A stretch of DNA of 64,000 nt from Artocarpus heterophyllus (Eukaryota > Streptophyta > Magnoliopsida > Rosales > Moraceae), in contig CM046348.1 of NCBI GenBank assembly GCA_025403435.1, positions 19,133,679-19,197,678 on the forward strand, in the 5' to 3' direction. A program made the translations under genes and the position numbers. The notes under the pieces were generated by a model that saw nothing but the letters and a program-made list of their open reading frames with translations, searched no databases and was not told the origin of the DNA. Shown here in pieces: positions 1 to 10,490 of this stretch. Position 1 is the first letter of the stretch. Every line of letters begins with the position of its first letter.

Positions 1-3000
1 TGAAACACAGTGCTAAACCTGCAGTACCTCTCAGATATCTAAAAATCCACTTCACTGCCTCCCAATGCTGCTTATCTAGATTACTCATGTACCTACTCAC
101 AACTCCCACTGCATGTGCAATGTCCGGTCTGGTACAAACCATGGCATACATGAGACTGCCTATAGCGGAAGCATAAGGCACCTTGGCCATGTGGTCTTGT
201 TCTTGCTCCGTGGTCGGTGATTGCTCCTTTGATAACTTGAAGTGACTGGCCAAAGGAGTATTCACAAGCTTTGCATTACCCATGTTGAATCTGCTCAGCA
301 CCTTTTCAACATATTCTTCCTGTGACAGTTTCAGACTGTTACGGTTCCTCGTTATTCTCATCCCAAGGATTTGTTTTGCAGCACCCAAATCCTTCATTGC
401 AAACTCCTTAGACAGCTCCTTCTTCAGCTTGTCAATCTCCTATTTGCAACCTCCTGCTATCAGCATGTCATCGACATATAGCAACAGTATGATGTAAGAA
501 TCACCAAAATTCTTCACATAACAACAATGATCTCCCTGACACCTCAAGAAACCGTTGCTATACATAAACCCGTCAAACTTCTTGTACCACTGCTTGGGAG
601 CTTGTTTGAGGCCATACAAGCTCTTTTGAAGTTTGCACACCAAGTTCTCCTTACCTGATACTTCGAATCCTTGTGGCTGCTTCATGTAGATCTCTCCCTC
701 CAAATCACCACGGAGAAAAGCTGTCTTCACATCCAACTGTTCTAAGAACAAGTCCTCATTTGTCACTAGCGCAAGTACCGTCCTAATCGTGGTTAGCTTT
801 ACCACCGAAGAAAAAATCTCATTGAAGTCGATGCCTTCTTTCTGTTGAAAGCCTTTTACCACCAACCTTGCCTTATACCGTTTGTTGCCATCAGATTCCT
901 CTTTAGTTCGGTATACCCACTTATTGTGCAAGGACTTTTTACCCTGTAATAACTTTGCCAGTTGCCATGTCCGATTGGACATTAAGGAATCCATCTCGTC
1001 CCTCATGGCTAACTCCCACTTGACCGAATCTTCAGTCTCCATGGCTTCAACATAGCTCTCTGGCTCACCTCTATCGGTCAACAAAATATAATGCAGAGTA
1101 GGGAAATATCTCTACGACGGTCTTATAGTCCTACTAGACCTCCTGACTGGTGTGGCAGGAGTCCTCTGGTTTCCCTCTGGAGCTACATTTTCTTAGTCTT
1201 CAGCCTCTGGATTTTGCACATCCACTGTAGGAAGATCCTTCAATGGGATCACCTCAGGCTTCTTATCTTCAGAACCTGAACCCCTGGAGTCAGTGTTGTC
1301 TCTGTCCTTATATAGAACACCTTCATTGAAGATCACATCCTTGCTCCTAATAATCTTCAGACTTTGGTCATCCTAGAGACGATAACCAAACTCAAGTCCA
1401 CCATAGCCAACTAGAAAACACTTCTTTGACTTGGCATCCAGTTTACTTCTAGCAGCAGAACCAATGTGTGCATAGGAAACACACACAAACACTCTCAAGT
1501 AAGAGAGATCAACCTTCTTATGGCTCCAGACTTCTTCTGGTAGCTTAAACTTCTGCGGTGTGGATGGACTTCTATTGATCAGATGAGCGGCTGTATTAAT
1601 TGCCTCAGCCCAAAATATCTTTGGCAGCCCCGCATGCAACCTCATGCTTCTGGCTCGCTCATTTAAAGTCTTGTTCATCCTCTCAGCTACCCCATTTTGT
1701 TGTGGTTTTCCTGGAATGGTTTTCCTCATCTTTATTCCATTCTCAGCACAGTACCGCCTGAAATCTTCATCTAAATACTCTCCCCCATTGTCAGACTGCA
1801 AGCACTTCACCTTCAAATCTGTCTCGTTCTCCACCATGGCTTTCCATCTCTTGAAAGCGTCAAAGACATCAGATTTGTTTTTCAGAAAGTAAACCCATAC
1901 CTTCTTGCTTGAGTCATCTATGAACGTCACATAGTAATTTACGCCATCAAGGGAAGTCACCAGCGCAGGCCCCCACACATTAGTGTGAACTAGCTCCAAT
2001 TTCCTGGACTTAGGCTCTCTACCCATCTTTGAGAAACTAACTCTCTTCTGTTTACCAAAGATGCAGGCTTCACACAAACTGTGATCAACAGTTTTCAAAC
2101 CCGGCAGTTTTCCTTTGCAGTGAAGCACCTTCATACCCTTCTCACTCATGTGACCGAGCCTATAATGCCATAGCTCGATATTGGCAGCAGAATCAACAAC
2201 TGCTATGGTATCTCTACAACTAGAGTTCATGTAGAGAGTTTCAACCTTGCGTCCCCAAGCAACAACCATCGCTCCTTTCGTGACTTTCCAACCTCCACAA
2301 TTGAAGGTCACTTTATGTCCTTCGTCATCCAGTTGCCCCACTGAAATCAAGTTGCGCATTAGTTTAGGAACATGTCTCACCTTATGAATCTTCCACACAG
2401 ACCCATTAGGCATTTTTAAACTGACATCTCCAATGCCAACAATATCCAAAGGTTCTCCGTCAGCAAGATAAACCTTACCATGATTTCCAGCAACATAATT
2501 TTCCAGGACATAACGGTGTGCAATGGTGTGGAATGATGCTCCTGAATCTATCACCCATAAATCAAAAGAACTGTCAACTGACAAGATTAAAGCATCTTGT
2601 TGCTCTTCAGTGGCGGCGTTAGCTGCGCCATTAGTCTTGCCTTCGTTCTTCCTTGGAGCCCTGCAGTTCTTCTTCAAGTGGCCAGTCTTGCCACAATTCC
2701 AACACTCTATGGTCCTATCGTTCCTTGACTTGCTTTTCCCATTCCTCGACTTGCCTCTCTTGCCATTATCCCTGTTGGAATGCCTCTCAAGTTTCCTACC
2801 CCTAATATCAACATTAAGGGCCGAGTTCGACGAAGAGGCTTCACTTGAGTCCTTCCTGCGAACTTCTTCCACCAGAATGGAGTTTCTGACATCAGCAAAC
2901 TTCAGTTTTGCATTCCCAAGCAAATTTGTAATGGCCACCCTCATGGGTTCCCAACTATTCGATAACGAGGCCAAGAGGATTAGGGCATTGATCTCATCAT

Positions 3001-3414
3001 CGAATTTAATCTCTACCGAGACTAATTGGTTCAGGACAGTATTGAAACTGTTCAGATGCTCTACAACCGAGGCAACTTCAGGCATCTTTAAATTAAAAAG
3101 CTTCTTCATGAGATGTACCTTGTTATTGGCTGAGGGCTTCTCATAATCTCTGACAGAGCCTTCATCATCCCTGTTGTAGTAGTCTCCTTCACAACATTGT
3201 GAGCAACGTTCTTTGACAGGGTCAAACGGATCACACCCAGCACCTATCTATCAAGGAGATTCCACTCCTCATCCTTCATGCCTTCGGGCTTATTACCCAA
3301 GGGCAAGTGCAGTTTTCTGCTATAAAGGTAGTCTTCAACTTGCATCCTCCAATAGAAAAAATCAGAACCATCAAATTTGGTGATACCGGCTGTCGAACCT
3401 TCTTCTCCTATCAT
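1..3414 (-). pseudogene. Copia gag-pol polyprotein, broken (Tork/TNT1-like)
   Basis: The frame opens at an ATG at 3414 (MIGEEGSTAG), just inside the primer site. Recognisable in order: gag, a CCHC knuckle (CWNCGKTGHLKKNC, near 2700-2660), protease motif DSGASFHT (near 2540), integrase with SDNGGEY and NGVAERMNKT, reverse transcriptase with an intact YVDD (near 460), then the LSQEEYV and CTRPDIA segments before RNase H. Damage seen: TAG at 3246-3244; a 1-base frameshift near 3150; TAG at 1375-1373 where a Trp is expected; TAA at 1195-1193; TAG at 439-437. The first integrase aspartate is replaced by Asn (HTNVWGP, codon 1981-1979), which by family knowledge would abolish integration. The longest open pieces are 3109-1373 and 1084-440, the latter with no true ATG. 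Confidence 0.85.
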
Positions 3415-3435
3415 CGTTTTTTATCAAAACCTCCT

Positions 3436-3446
3436 CTCTGATACCA
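3436..3446 (-). other. Primer-binding site of the left Copia element
   Basis: On the minus strand it reads TGGTATCAGAG, complementary to the 3' end of initiator methionine tRNA, two bases inside the LTR end. It fixes the element's orientation and the inner LTR boundary at 3449. Confidence 0.85.
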
Positions 3447-3448
3447 CT

Positions 3449-4257
3449 TGTTAGGGAATTAGGCGACTCATAATTCCAAGGATCGCAAGAATGAACAATT
3501 ACAGAAAATAAATAGGAGCAAAGAACAAAAAAGAGACACCAAATTTTTATATAGGTTTGTCCAAAATTGAGACTATGTCCTGTTTCTGCCGCTTGCAGAT
3601 TCCACTATGATGAAGGAGATTACAGATTACAAGAGCAGTTTCTCACACTCACAAATTGTGCTTACCAAAACTCTCTTCCATCTATCACCTCGTGGGAATT
3701 TTTTTCTCTCTCAAGGATGGAGCTCTCAAGAATTTTGCCTCACACAAAATATTGCCACTCTCAATGTCACACACACATAACCCTAGCCACCTTATGTCTA
3801 TTTATACCCAAAGGAAGAGAAAAAATATCAACTAATGAGAAACCCTAGTGGTTTCCCGTTTTTGGGGCGTTTGAGTTCGACTCTGACTCAAAAAATATTG
3901 CGCAACACAACGCGTCAGCGCCGCGGCGTTTGAAATTTCGAGAGCTGCGGTGCCCCCTGCAGTGCCTAGGTGCTATGCTCTTGGCGCCTAGGCGCCATCC
4001 ACTCGCAGCCTAGGCATCTTGCTCCTGGCGCCTAGGCTTCTTGCTCCTAGTGCCTAGGCTTCTTGCTCCTAGAGCCTAGGCCTCTTGCTCCTAGCGCCTA
4101 GGCGCCCTCCAATTGGCACCTAGGTGCCCTTGTCCCAGCGCCGTAGCGCTCTCCTGGCAGAGCCGCGACGCTTGCTCCCTGCCTCCGAGCATGCATATCT
4201 CCCTTTTTCTTCCTTTTTGTTGGGGTATCGACTTGATTTGGCTCCACATCTGCAACA
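3449..4257 (-). repeat. 5' LTR of the left Copia element (809 bp)
   Basis: The inner boundary is set by the adjacent primer site; the outer boundary by the TGTTGCAG terminus that interrupts the neighbouring RNase H frame. On the minus strand a TATA-like stretch (TATAAATAGACA, near 3813-3800) marks the likely LTR promoter, with U3 to its right in plus coordinates. U3 contains a GC-rich 22-bp tandem repeat (listed separately) that contrasts with the AT-rich remainder. The partner LTR is outside the window, so divergence and age cannot be judged. Confidence 0.75.
3965..4145. repeat. 22-bp tandem repeat in the Copia U3 (GCGCCTAGGCGC-type palindromes)
   Basis: About five units of roughly 22 bp follow each other (core 4013-4100; unit close to gcttcttgctcctagtgcct plus ag), flanked by looser copies. 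Each carries gcgcctagg or a variant, and some form the 12-bp palindrome GCGCCTAGGCGC. The position upstream of the LTR TATA box is where plant Copia elements such as Tnt1 keep repeated enhancer boxes; an enhancer role here is inference. Confidence 0.7.
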
Positions 4258-5135
4258 GTAAGTTTATCTCTAAGAAGAACAAAACGTGTCTCATATAACG
4301 ACTTGTTTAGTATATTGGCAATTTCACTCTCTGTGGGAACATATCTAACATAAATTTCCTTTGCTGCAATCTTCTCTCTAATAAATTGTACATCGGCATC
4401 TACATGTCTCGTCCTAGAGTGAAAAACAGGATTTGAAGTAAGTAATCCTACACTGATATTGTCACACCATAATACAAAACAAGCAGAGTGAACTGGAACA
4501 TGCATCTCAAGTAAAAGACACTCGAGCCAAACAAGCTTAGTATTGGCTAAAGCTAAAGACCGATACTCAGAGTTAGTGCTGGAGCGAGCAACAACCTTCT
4601 GCTTCCGTGCAGACCAAGCGACAAGATTTCCACCAAAGTAAATAGTATAGACACTTGTTGAACAACGATCATCAGCACAGCTAGCCTAATCTACATTTAA
4701 ATACCCTTCCAAACTATTTGTGAGTAGGTCAAAACATGATGCCATAATTAAGAGTACTACTGAAATATCGAAGGACCCTTTTACAAGCCTTCCAATGTTC
4801 CACTGTTGGACTATGCATATATTGACTTAGCTTGTTGACAGTGAATGAAATATCAGGTCGAGTCATTGTAAGATATTATTGAGCACCAAAAGTGCTCCTG
4901 TAAATAGATGGCTGATCAAAGAGATCACTATTAGAAACAAACAATTTTTTGCATGGAATCATAGGCATAGGACAGCTCTTAGCGTTGCTCTTATTTGCCT
5001 TGACAAGCAAATCACGAGCATATTTTGTTTGAGGGAGAAATAAACCAGCTCAAGTACGAAAAGCCTCAATACCAGGGAAATAATTAACAGAGCCAAGAAT
5101 TTTTCGATCAAAAGCTTGATTTAGATCATTACACT
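4258..5135 (-). pseudogene. Copia RT C-terminus/RNase H remnant (RE1/Ale-like), truncated at both ends
   Basis: The minus-strand translation gives the end of the RT domain (LPQTKYARDLL), the [17 protein letters not shown] segment, and the RNase H tail (LWCDNISVGLLTSNPVFHSRTRH, then RDKL). The tail resembles RE1/Ale-type Copia rather than the neighbour's TNT1-like type, so this is a different element. Several in-frame stops and frameshifts lie between 4500 and 5050; only 4505-4258 stays open. It stops abruptly at 4257, where the left Copia LTR begins, and at about 5135, just before a CACTA-like terminus. No LTR of its own is present. Confidence 0.75.
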
Positions 5136-5141
5136 AGTAGA

Positions 5142-5200
5142 AATGTTGATTATACGATATCATGTCCGAAAAGAGTCGACGCAAATTGTTGGTATTGGTA
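5142..5200 (+). mobile_element. Possible CACTA-type terminus
   Basis: The sequence begins cactagtagaaatgttgatt and continues with ttatacga. This resembles plant CACTA (En/Spm) termini, and ttatacga recurs in the CACTA subterminal repeats at 49.6 kb. It abuts the truncated end of the Copia remnant, which would suit an insertion breakpoint. No matching opposite terminus or 3-bp target duplication was found, so it may be a fragment. Confidence 0.35.
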
Positions 5201-5202
5201 GC

Positions 5203-5365
5203 TTCAAGTTCCTAAACATTTCCACAATCCAGTATATATGCAGTTTATTTTTATTCATTTTTTTAGGAAAGTTAGTCGTTCAATCTAAACTGCTATAAAA
5301 CATAATGGGTTTTTAATGAAGACAAAAATACTTCAAGAGAGAAATATCAGCTCATGTTTGGAAGA
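5203..5365 (+). repeat. Dispersed direct repeat, copy 1 (partner 11636-11810)
   Basis: A stretch starting at tcaagttcct and running through aggaaagtta, aaactgct and tgtttggaagagatt is repeated with scattered differences at 11636-11810, just upstream of the kinase pseudogene. I see no coding potential. It is either a small repeat family or a duplicated flank of the receptor-kinase locus. Confidence 0.6.
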
Positions 5366-5559
5366 GATTTAGCCAAGAAATATACTTCCCCTTACCAATT
5401 TGAGCTTTATGACGATCTTCCAATTAACTTTGAAATAGACATTAGTAAAATCACATCTCAGTAGGACCAATTCAAATTCAAATTCCAATTAAAAATTGGG
5501 CTAAAACTTTCTTCCAATCATGTAGTAAATTAATAGCCTATTGGACAAAGTTGGTAACC

Positions 5560-5660
5560 AACTTTTCAGTGAAAACTAGTGTAAAACTTTCACGTGTTAT
5601 AGTAAAAAAAATTGCTACCGTATAAAGCTCTCACATGCTAAAATATTTACAGTTCTAACA
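5560..5660 (-). repeat. Short dispersed repeat (MITE-like), related to 14295-14400
   Basis: On the minus strand it contains tagcatgtgagagcttta and gtgaaagttttacacta, both also present on the plus strand at 14310-14370. The two copies are in opposite orientation. No clear terminal inverted repeats or target duplications could be set. Confidence 0.45.
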
Positions 5661-5693
5661 AATAGTTCTTAGCGGCATGCCACCTTATAAAAG

Positions 5694-6350
5694 TTGAACA
5701 TCATTATAAAACTTACAATGATCTTCTTCCCTCTCCTATCATTGATAGAACAAAACGCCTATCTTCATACAAAAAAAAATTGTGCGGCCATGAGTAAGAA
5801 GACAAACGCAATGTCCATGCTTGTTCTTCCCTCTCTTACTCTCTCCTCCGTCGGCTCGTTCCAAGCTATAACAATTTCTTTTTTCTTTCTTCGTCGTTCT
5901 CACCACCCTTCTTTTTTGTCCTCCATTTCTCTAAGTGCCCTTCCCTCCACTATTCTTTCTCTCTCTGCCCTTCCCCTCTCTTTCTTCTTCCATCAAAACC
6001 ACAAACCCAAACCTCCAAAATCAAAGTCATTGTTGTTGTCGTCGTCTCCACCACGGAGGACTTTGCCAATCACCTTTGCTGGAGCCGATGTCCTAAGTGT
6101 AGTCACCGAATCTCTGTCGCCTTCACTCGATCGGCTTCGAGAGGGAGTTGAACTAAGCAGTAAAGGCGGCGGAGCTTGTAGAGAATGAGCTTGATGGTCC
6201 ACAACAGAGAAAAGAATGCCGTTGAGCAAGAGAATGACAACGGTGGTGCTGGGCGTTACTAAAACTGTTGTGAAGGCGTTTTGAAGGAGAAGAAAATAGT
6301 GTCGGAGCCTGGGAGGGTACTTTAGGAATTTCGAGGAACACCATGATTGG
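5694..6350 (+). other. Gene-like GC-rich fragment of unknown origin
   Basis: Within AT-rich DNA this block has CT-rich leader-like sequence followed by a 164-codon open frame (5694-6188). Its second half looks protein-like: a Ser/Pro-rich, transit-peptide-like N-terminus, then LSVVTESLSPSLDRLREGVE. A 1-base slip near 6155 would continue the frame (KAAELVENELDG) before stops. I do not recognise the protein. It could be a captured, frameshifted exon of a plastid-targeted protein or a chance open frame in transposon DNA. Confidence 0.25.
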
Positions 6351-6359
6351 TCTTATTTC

Positions 6360-7640
6360 TGTAAATTTCTAGAATAACCTCTTGTTCTAGTGCCCCGCAC
6401 TACTATTTTTTGTTGTAAAAATTACGTAATCTGTCCATTTTTTAAGGAGTGAATTAATATATGTCTTCGTTATACAAATATCATTTATATGTCCCTTTTT
6501 TAAAATTTCATATATTTAGAATCCTAAAATACTCTCTAACTAATGTTATCATGTATTTAAATTTTTATAACAAATTTCTTTATTTTTCGAATAGTTAAAT
6601 TAGGAAAAAACTATACACGCATATTTCTTATTTTAACATGTTACATTGATGCATTATCATTATCACTTAAAGTCTTAAAAAATACATTGAATATCATTGA
6701 GTATCATTATCATTACGTATCATTAACTTAATGATATAACAATTATATAACCTATAAGATATACAAAAAAGACTTAATAAATACTATATCATTAATTTAA
6801 TTACATATCATAAAAAATATATATATCATTCACTTGAAGTCTTAATAAATGAATGTCATTGCGTATTATTATAATTACGTATCATTAACTTAATGATTTA
6901 TCAATTATATAACCAGTAAGACACATAAAAAAAACTTAATAATACTGTGTCATTAATATAATTACAACACCTTAATTTTAATTTGTCAGTCAAACTATAT
7001 CATTAATTTAATTACAATACCCTAATTCCAATTTGTCGGTAAATCTAACTTGTCAATAAAAAAATTTCATCTTTTTAGGAAATTTTAAAATCGTTATTTT
7101 ATATACCAATTTGAATTTAAGCAACAAACACCCTAATTCTAGGGATTTTTTTAAATATAATGATATCATAATCCGTTTAAAATCTTAAATACGTATATTA
7201 TAGTTATTCTAAAAAAATAAATTAAAACTAACAATATTATTATTATGGTCATTAATGTCTTTATACATATACATTGAGACATATAAAGAATATTCATGAA
7301 CTGCAGACATATTTTAATTCTACAAATAAAAAAGAGCCACATATCTCATTAACCCTTTTTGTTCTATAAATTATGGAAATTGGGCTTTTAAGCCCAACGC
7401 CCGAAGTTGGCCTAGAAATAGAGCCTGACACTAGTTCCTAAGTTGAGGCCTAAATTGGGAGGTGGGCTTATACTAAATAAAAGGACAAGGGAAATAGCAT
7501 ATTTGTAAACTTTTTGATATAAATTACAGGTATTGTAGTAAATAATAGATTTGCGATATAAATAATTTATTTACTATATAAATAAGAATTATTTACATGT
7601 CAAATAAGAAGGTAAAAAAATTATTTACAGCTTAAATGTA
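6360..7640. other. AT-rich intergenic DNA without recognised genes
   Basis: This stretch is strongly AT-rich, with repeated phrases such as tatcattaacttaatgat and cattaatttaattaca around 6700-7020, suggesting a degenerate short repeat. No open frame or RNA gene could be supported. Confidence 0.6.
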
Positions 7641-7664
7641 CTTCCTGTGTAAATAAGACTTATT

Positions 7665-7785
7665 TTTTTGATATATGGGGAGGGAAAATACTACCACTTT
7701 TTAAGTGAGACCTAGTATGATTCGAACCCTTAACTTATGATTGGGGTGTAGGGATTTATAACCAATTAGGCTATCATTACTCGTC
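7665..7785 (-). mobile_element. tRNA-derived SINE
   Basis: On the minus strand an A-box-like tagcctaattgg (7773-7762) is followed about 33 bases later by a B box ggttcgaatc (7728-7719), the internal RNA polymerase III promoter of tRNA-derived SINEs. The body ends in an A-rich 3' tail (plus-strand T run at 7662-7668). It is flanked by near-identical 14-bp repeats, aaataagacttatt (7651-7664) and aaataagaattatt (7786-7799), consistent with a target duplication. A caution is that similar aaataagaatta phrases occur nearby (7580), so the host DNA is itself repetitive. Confidence 0.6.
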
Positions 7786-7799
7786 AAATAAGAATTATT

Positions 7800-8300
7800 T
7801 ACAATATAAATAAAAGTGTAAATAAATTTATTTATACCATAAATTTGCTATTCACAATATTTTTAAAACATGTTGTTTAGTATAATTAGTTTTGAAAAAG
7901 TGTTATTTACTACAAATGCCAGAGCCTGAGCTTGCTTGAACCCAAAAATTTAGGTTTGGGCAGCTTAATTTATAATAAGATAGAATCCATTCTTCAATTT
8001 TTTTTCTTAGAAAAAAACTGACCAAAGTTTATTTTGGTATCTTATAATTTCTCAGATGACAAATAATATGTAATTAATGCTCTCTAAAAAAAATATGTAG
8101 ATTAATGACCTGATTTAAAATAATTAATTCCATTTTATAAGGAAGTGGCGTGTCACCTTGTATCGATGATTTTTTTCTATGGTTTTTTTTTTTTTTTTGG
8201 AGAAAACATCAATGAAGTTTAGTTCTTACAGAGCTTGTCTTAAATCAACAGCCAAATGATGAATGGGAGTCACGAAATCCATAGCGATCAGTTGCAAAAG
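7800..8300. other. Intergenic DNA, nothing recognised
   Basis: AT-rich sequence with a long T run near 8190. No gene, RNA or element boundary could be supported. Confidence 0.5.
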
Positions 8301-8307
8301 TATGTAT

Positions 8308-8579
8308 TCTTTAATTTTTAATATAAATATAAAGAGAGAATGAGTTTCTCGGTCGTTTGAAATTTTAAAACATTTCATTTTTTCTAAATTTTTTTTTCAA
8401 TTTCAATCGAAACGTTTCTTTTTGTTGTTTCAAAACGTTTTATTTTCCTCCTATACTTCTGAAAACGTTTTTTCTTTACGAGATATTTTTTTTTCTTTTT
8501 TCCTTATGAACTTTTATTTATTTTTCTTTTTTGTTAACATGCTTAACATGCATGTGCGGAGCACATGTTTTTCGACTAG
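8308..8579 (+). mobile_element. Non-autonomous Helitron (3' end clear, 5' end tentative)
   Basis: The 3' end shows the classical Helitron arrangement: a 7-bp hairpin catgtgc-gga-gcacatg (8551-8567), an 8-base spacer, then CTAG (8576-8579) followed by T. The 5' end is placed at a TC at 8308 because the sequence just inside (tcttt...aaagagagaatgag) looks like the start of plant non-autonomous Helitrons, but the preceding base is T rather than the expected A. No coding sequence is present, so it would depend on a helicase supplied elsewhere. Confidence 0.5.
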
Positions 8580-9000
8580 TATAGCAAAACGATGAAATAC
8601 TTGCTATATAATGACCAAAGAAAAATAAAACCAACTAAAAATGGAACTTACATATCAAAGAAAGACTTATAAAATTTTGATTCTTATAAACTTGGTCCAT
8701 ATATCGGCACATAAATGATAACTAGGCGTAACAACTCTATAGTCATTAGTTACAACGTATATAATATATAGTTCAAATAAATACCTAGTATATATAGACT
8801 ACAAAAAAATTTGAAGAAATTAAAAATGGAATGGTATTTGATTATTCTATATAAATGACGGATAATGACCATGTACTTGGGCTATGTTTATTTGAAACTA
8901 AATTTTGTAATGAGAAAAAAGAGTATCCTTAGAAGATGTGACTATTGCTAAGCTGAACAATGGATCATTAAAAAATATTGCACTATAATCATAACATTAA
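8580..9000. other. Intergenic DNA, nothing recognised
   Basis: AT-rich sequence with no supported gene or element. Confidence 0.5.
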
Positions 9001-9001
9001 A

Positions 9002-9232
9002 TGCTTTATTGTTTGTAATTATGAAAAAAAATTAAAAATGGAGATGCAAAATGACCTTTCGTATGCACGGTCCTTGTGGTCTTCACAGGCCAAAAAAAAA
9101 AAAAAACGTGGGTTTTAGCCGACGTTGGCAAAAATTCCATTATAGGCTATTTACTTTTATGATGCTTTACAATAGGCCATTTACGTTAATGCACGATTTC
9201 GAATTGAATGGCACCTGAAACAAGGTTTCTAG
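9002..9232 (+). repeat. Tandem duplication copy 1 (about 230 bp)
   Basis: The unit begins tgctttattgtttgtaatta and includes gacctttcgtatgc, a short poly-A, cttttatgatgctttacaat and aaggtttctagtgcttt. The next unit starts directly at 9233 with the same words. This copy is uninterrupted and shows what the second copy looked like before it was split by the retroposon at 9386-10353. Confidence 0.7.
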
Positions 9233-10490
9233 TGCTTTATTGTTTGTAATTATGAAAAAAATTAAAAAAGGAGAAGCAAATTAATGACCTTTCGTATGCG
9301 TTGTCATTATGGTCTTCACAGGCCTCCCAAAAAAAAAAAAAAGAAGTTGGGTTCCACAATAGGCCATTGACTTTTATGATGCTTTCTTTTTTATGGTAAA
9401 ACTGGGCTATAAAAGCCACATAAAAAGGCACAAAAAGGGAAAGTATACAGCACATAACCAAAGCCAAAAGGATGTCACTCACACAATTAGATAATACAGC
9501 CGTACTCTAACTTAATTGAGAGGATTTCTCTCGAAAATAGACTGATTACAATATATGGCCAATCAAAACGGGCTTCGGAGGAGCATTATCCTAGACCATA
9601 AAAGGGCTCTATCTAAGCTCGTCACACCTAGAGCACTTACAACAAGGCCTAGACCATCGTCTAGCTTGATATCTACACACCTTTTGCCCTTACCGAGTAG
9701 AGAAGACATCAAAATAATAACAGGAGGTGGGAAAACCGCCTCTTTTAATACATAATGGAAACAACAACAAACATAAACCAAAAAAAAAAAAGTCACAACA
9801 AGAATATAGCCTCCACCACAATCCATGGCTCTGAAATCCTGCAACGCCCATCACCTAGAACCCGCCACTACCCAATTCTCACCGTGAGTCTCTCTGAGGA
9901 CAACCATGCCCATGCCCCAACCAGCCCAATCGCCGCCCCTGCCTCTGACAGCACGAACCCAGCTTCACCACAACTAGGCCCCTCAACGTAGGCAATGAGT
10001 GGCCAGCCAGACCCGCCTCGGACCACGGTAAGCTCGAGCAACCATGTTCTCTCCCACTGCTGTACGCCTTTGCCTAAGCTCGAGGAAGCTTGAGACCTTT
10101 TCACGCTCACCATGAAAGACGGCGGCTCTTCCATCTCCCTACTCTGAGCTCTCATGCCAACACGAGCTCTGCTCCCCTCCTCTAGCATCACAACCCTCTG
10201 CCCCATGAAGATTTTTCGTCGATAGCACCTTGGTCAAAACTTGGAGGCCATCGGACCGACGACGCGCTAGGCCTATGGTTCCTGAACTTTCTCTCTCTGT
10301 TCCGCTTGTCTTGCAAAGGAAGATTATTTGTTTTGTTGGTATTTCAGTTACACGACTTTTATGACGCTTTACAATAGGTCATTTCTGTTAATGGCACGAT
10401 TTGGAATTGGCCTACGACCTATTGAAACACTGGACCTTGGACTAGAACTTTTAACATGGCACCTGAGCCAAGGTTTCTAGTGCTTTGTTA
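9233..10490 (+). repeat. Tandem duplication copy 2, split by a retroposon
   Basis: The left part (9233-9385) and right part (10371-10490) together match the unit at 9002-9232. The match breaks off at gatgcttt on the left and resumes after gacgcttt on the right, with the retroposon between. Confidence 0.65.
9386..10353 (-). mobile_element. Non-LTR retroposon with 17-bp target-site duplication
   Basis: The element is flanked by gacttttatgatgcttt (9369-9385) and gacttttatgacgcttt (10354-10370), a 17-bp target duplication with one mismatch. The related copy at 9150-9175 preserves the empty site. Read on the minus strand, the element ends in an A-rich tail (taccataaaaaagaaag), as expected for target-primed insertion. 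The body is GC-richer than its surroundings and has open frames of up to 112 codons (10206-9868, minus), none resembling reverse transcriptase. It may be the 5'-truncated 3' end of a LINE, a non-autonomous derivative, or a processed transcript copy. Confidence 0.6.

Larger units (their letters stand above)
1..4257 (-). mobile_element. Ty1/Copia retrotransposon (Tork/TNT1-like), 5' LTR and most of the internal region; 3' end beyond the window
   Basis: Read on the minus strand, this is LTR (4257-3449), primer-binding site (3446-3436), then gag, protease, integrase, reverse transcriptase and the start of RNase H, which runs off at base 1. Domain order PR-INT-RT defines Copia. The LTR starts TGTTGCAG and ends CCTAACA, a short inverted terminus. 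The element sits inside another Copia remnant: the RNase H frame of that remnant stops exactly at the LTR edge (4257/4258), so this one is the younger insertion. If so, the 5-bp target duplication on the right should be gtaag (4258-4262), with its partner to the left of base 1. Coding capacity is broken by several stops and a frameshift, so it is not autonomous. Confidence 0.85.

Noticed and set aside
2523..3146. A 207-codon plus-strand frame.
   Set aside because: Antisense to the gag and protease region of the left Copia.
3449..4257. A single LTR shared by the two adjacent Copia remnants, as in the Gypsy array.
   Set aside because: The RNase H types differ (RE1/Ale-like against TNT1-like) and the older frame is cut mid-domain at the LTR edge, so nesting explains it better.
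5142..6378. A complete CACTA element between cactagtag (5142) and gttctagtg (6378).
   Set aside because: The two ends share only the terminal few bases and have no matching 3-bp flanks (tta against ccc).
9868..10206. A 112-codon minus-strand frame.
   Set aside because: Lies inside the retroposon; it may be a remnant of its parent but resembles no protein I know, so no gene is claimed.
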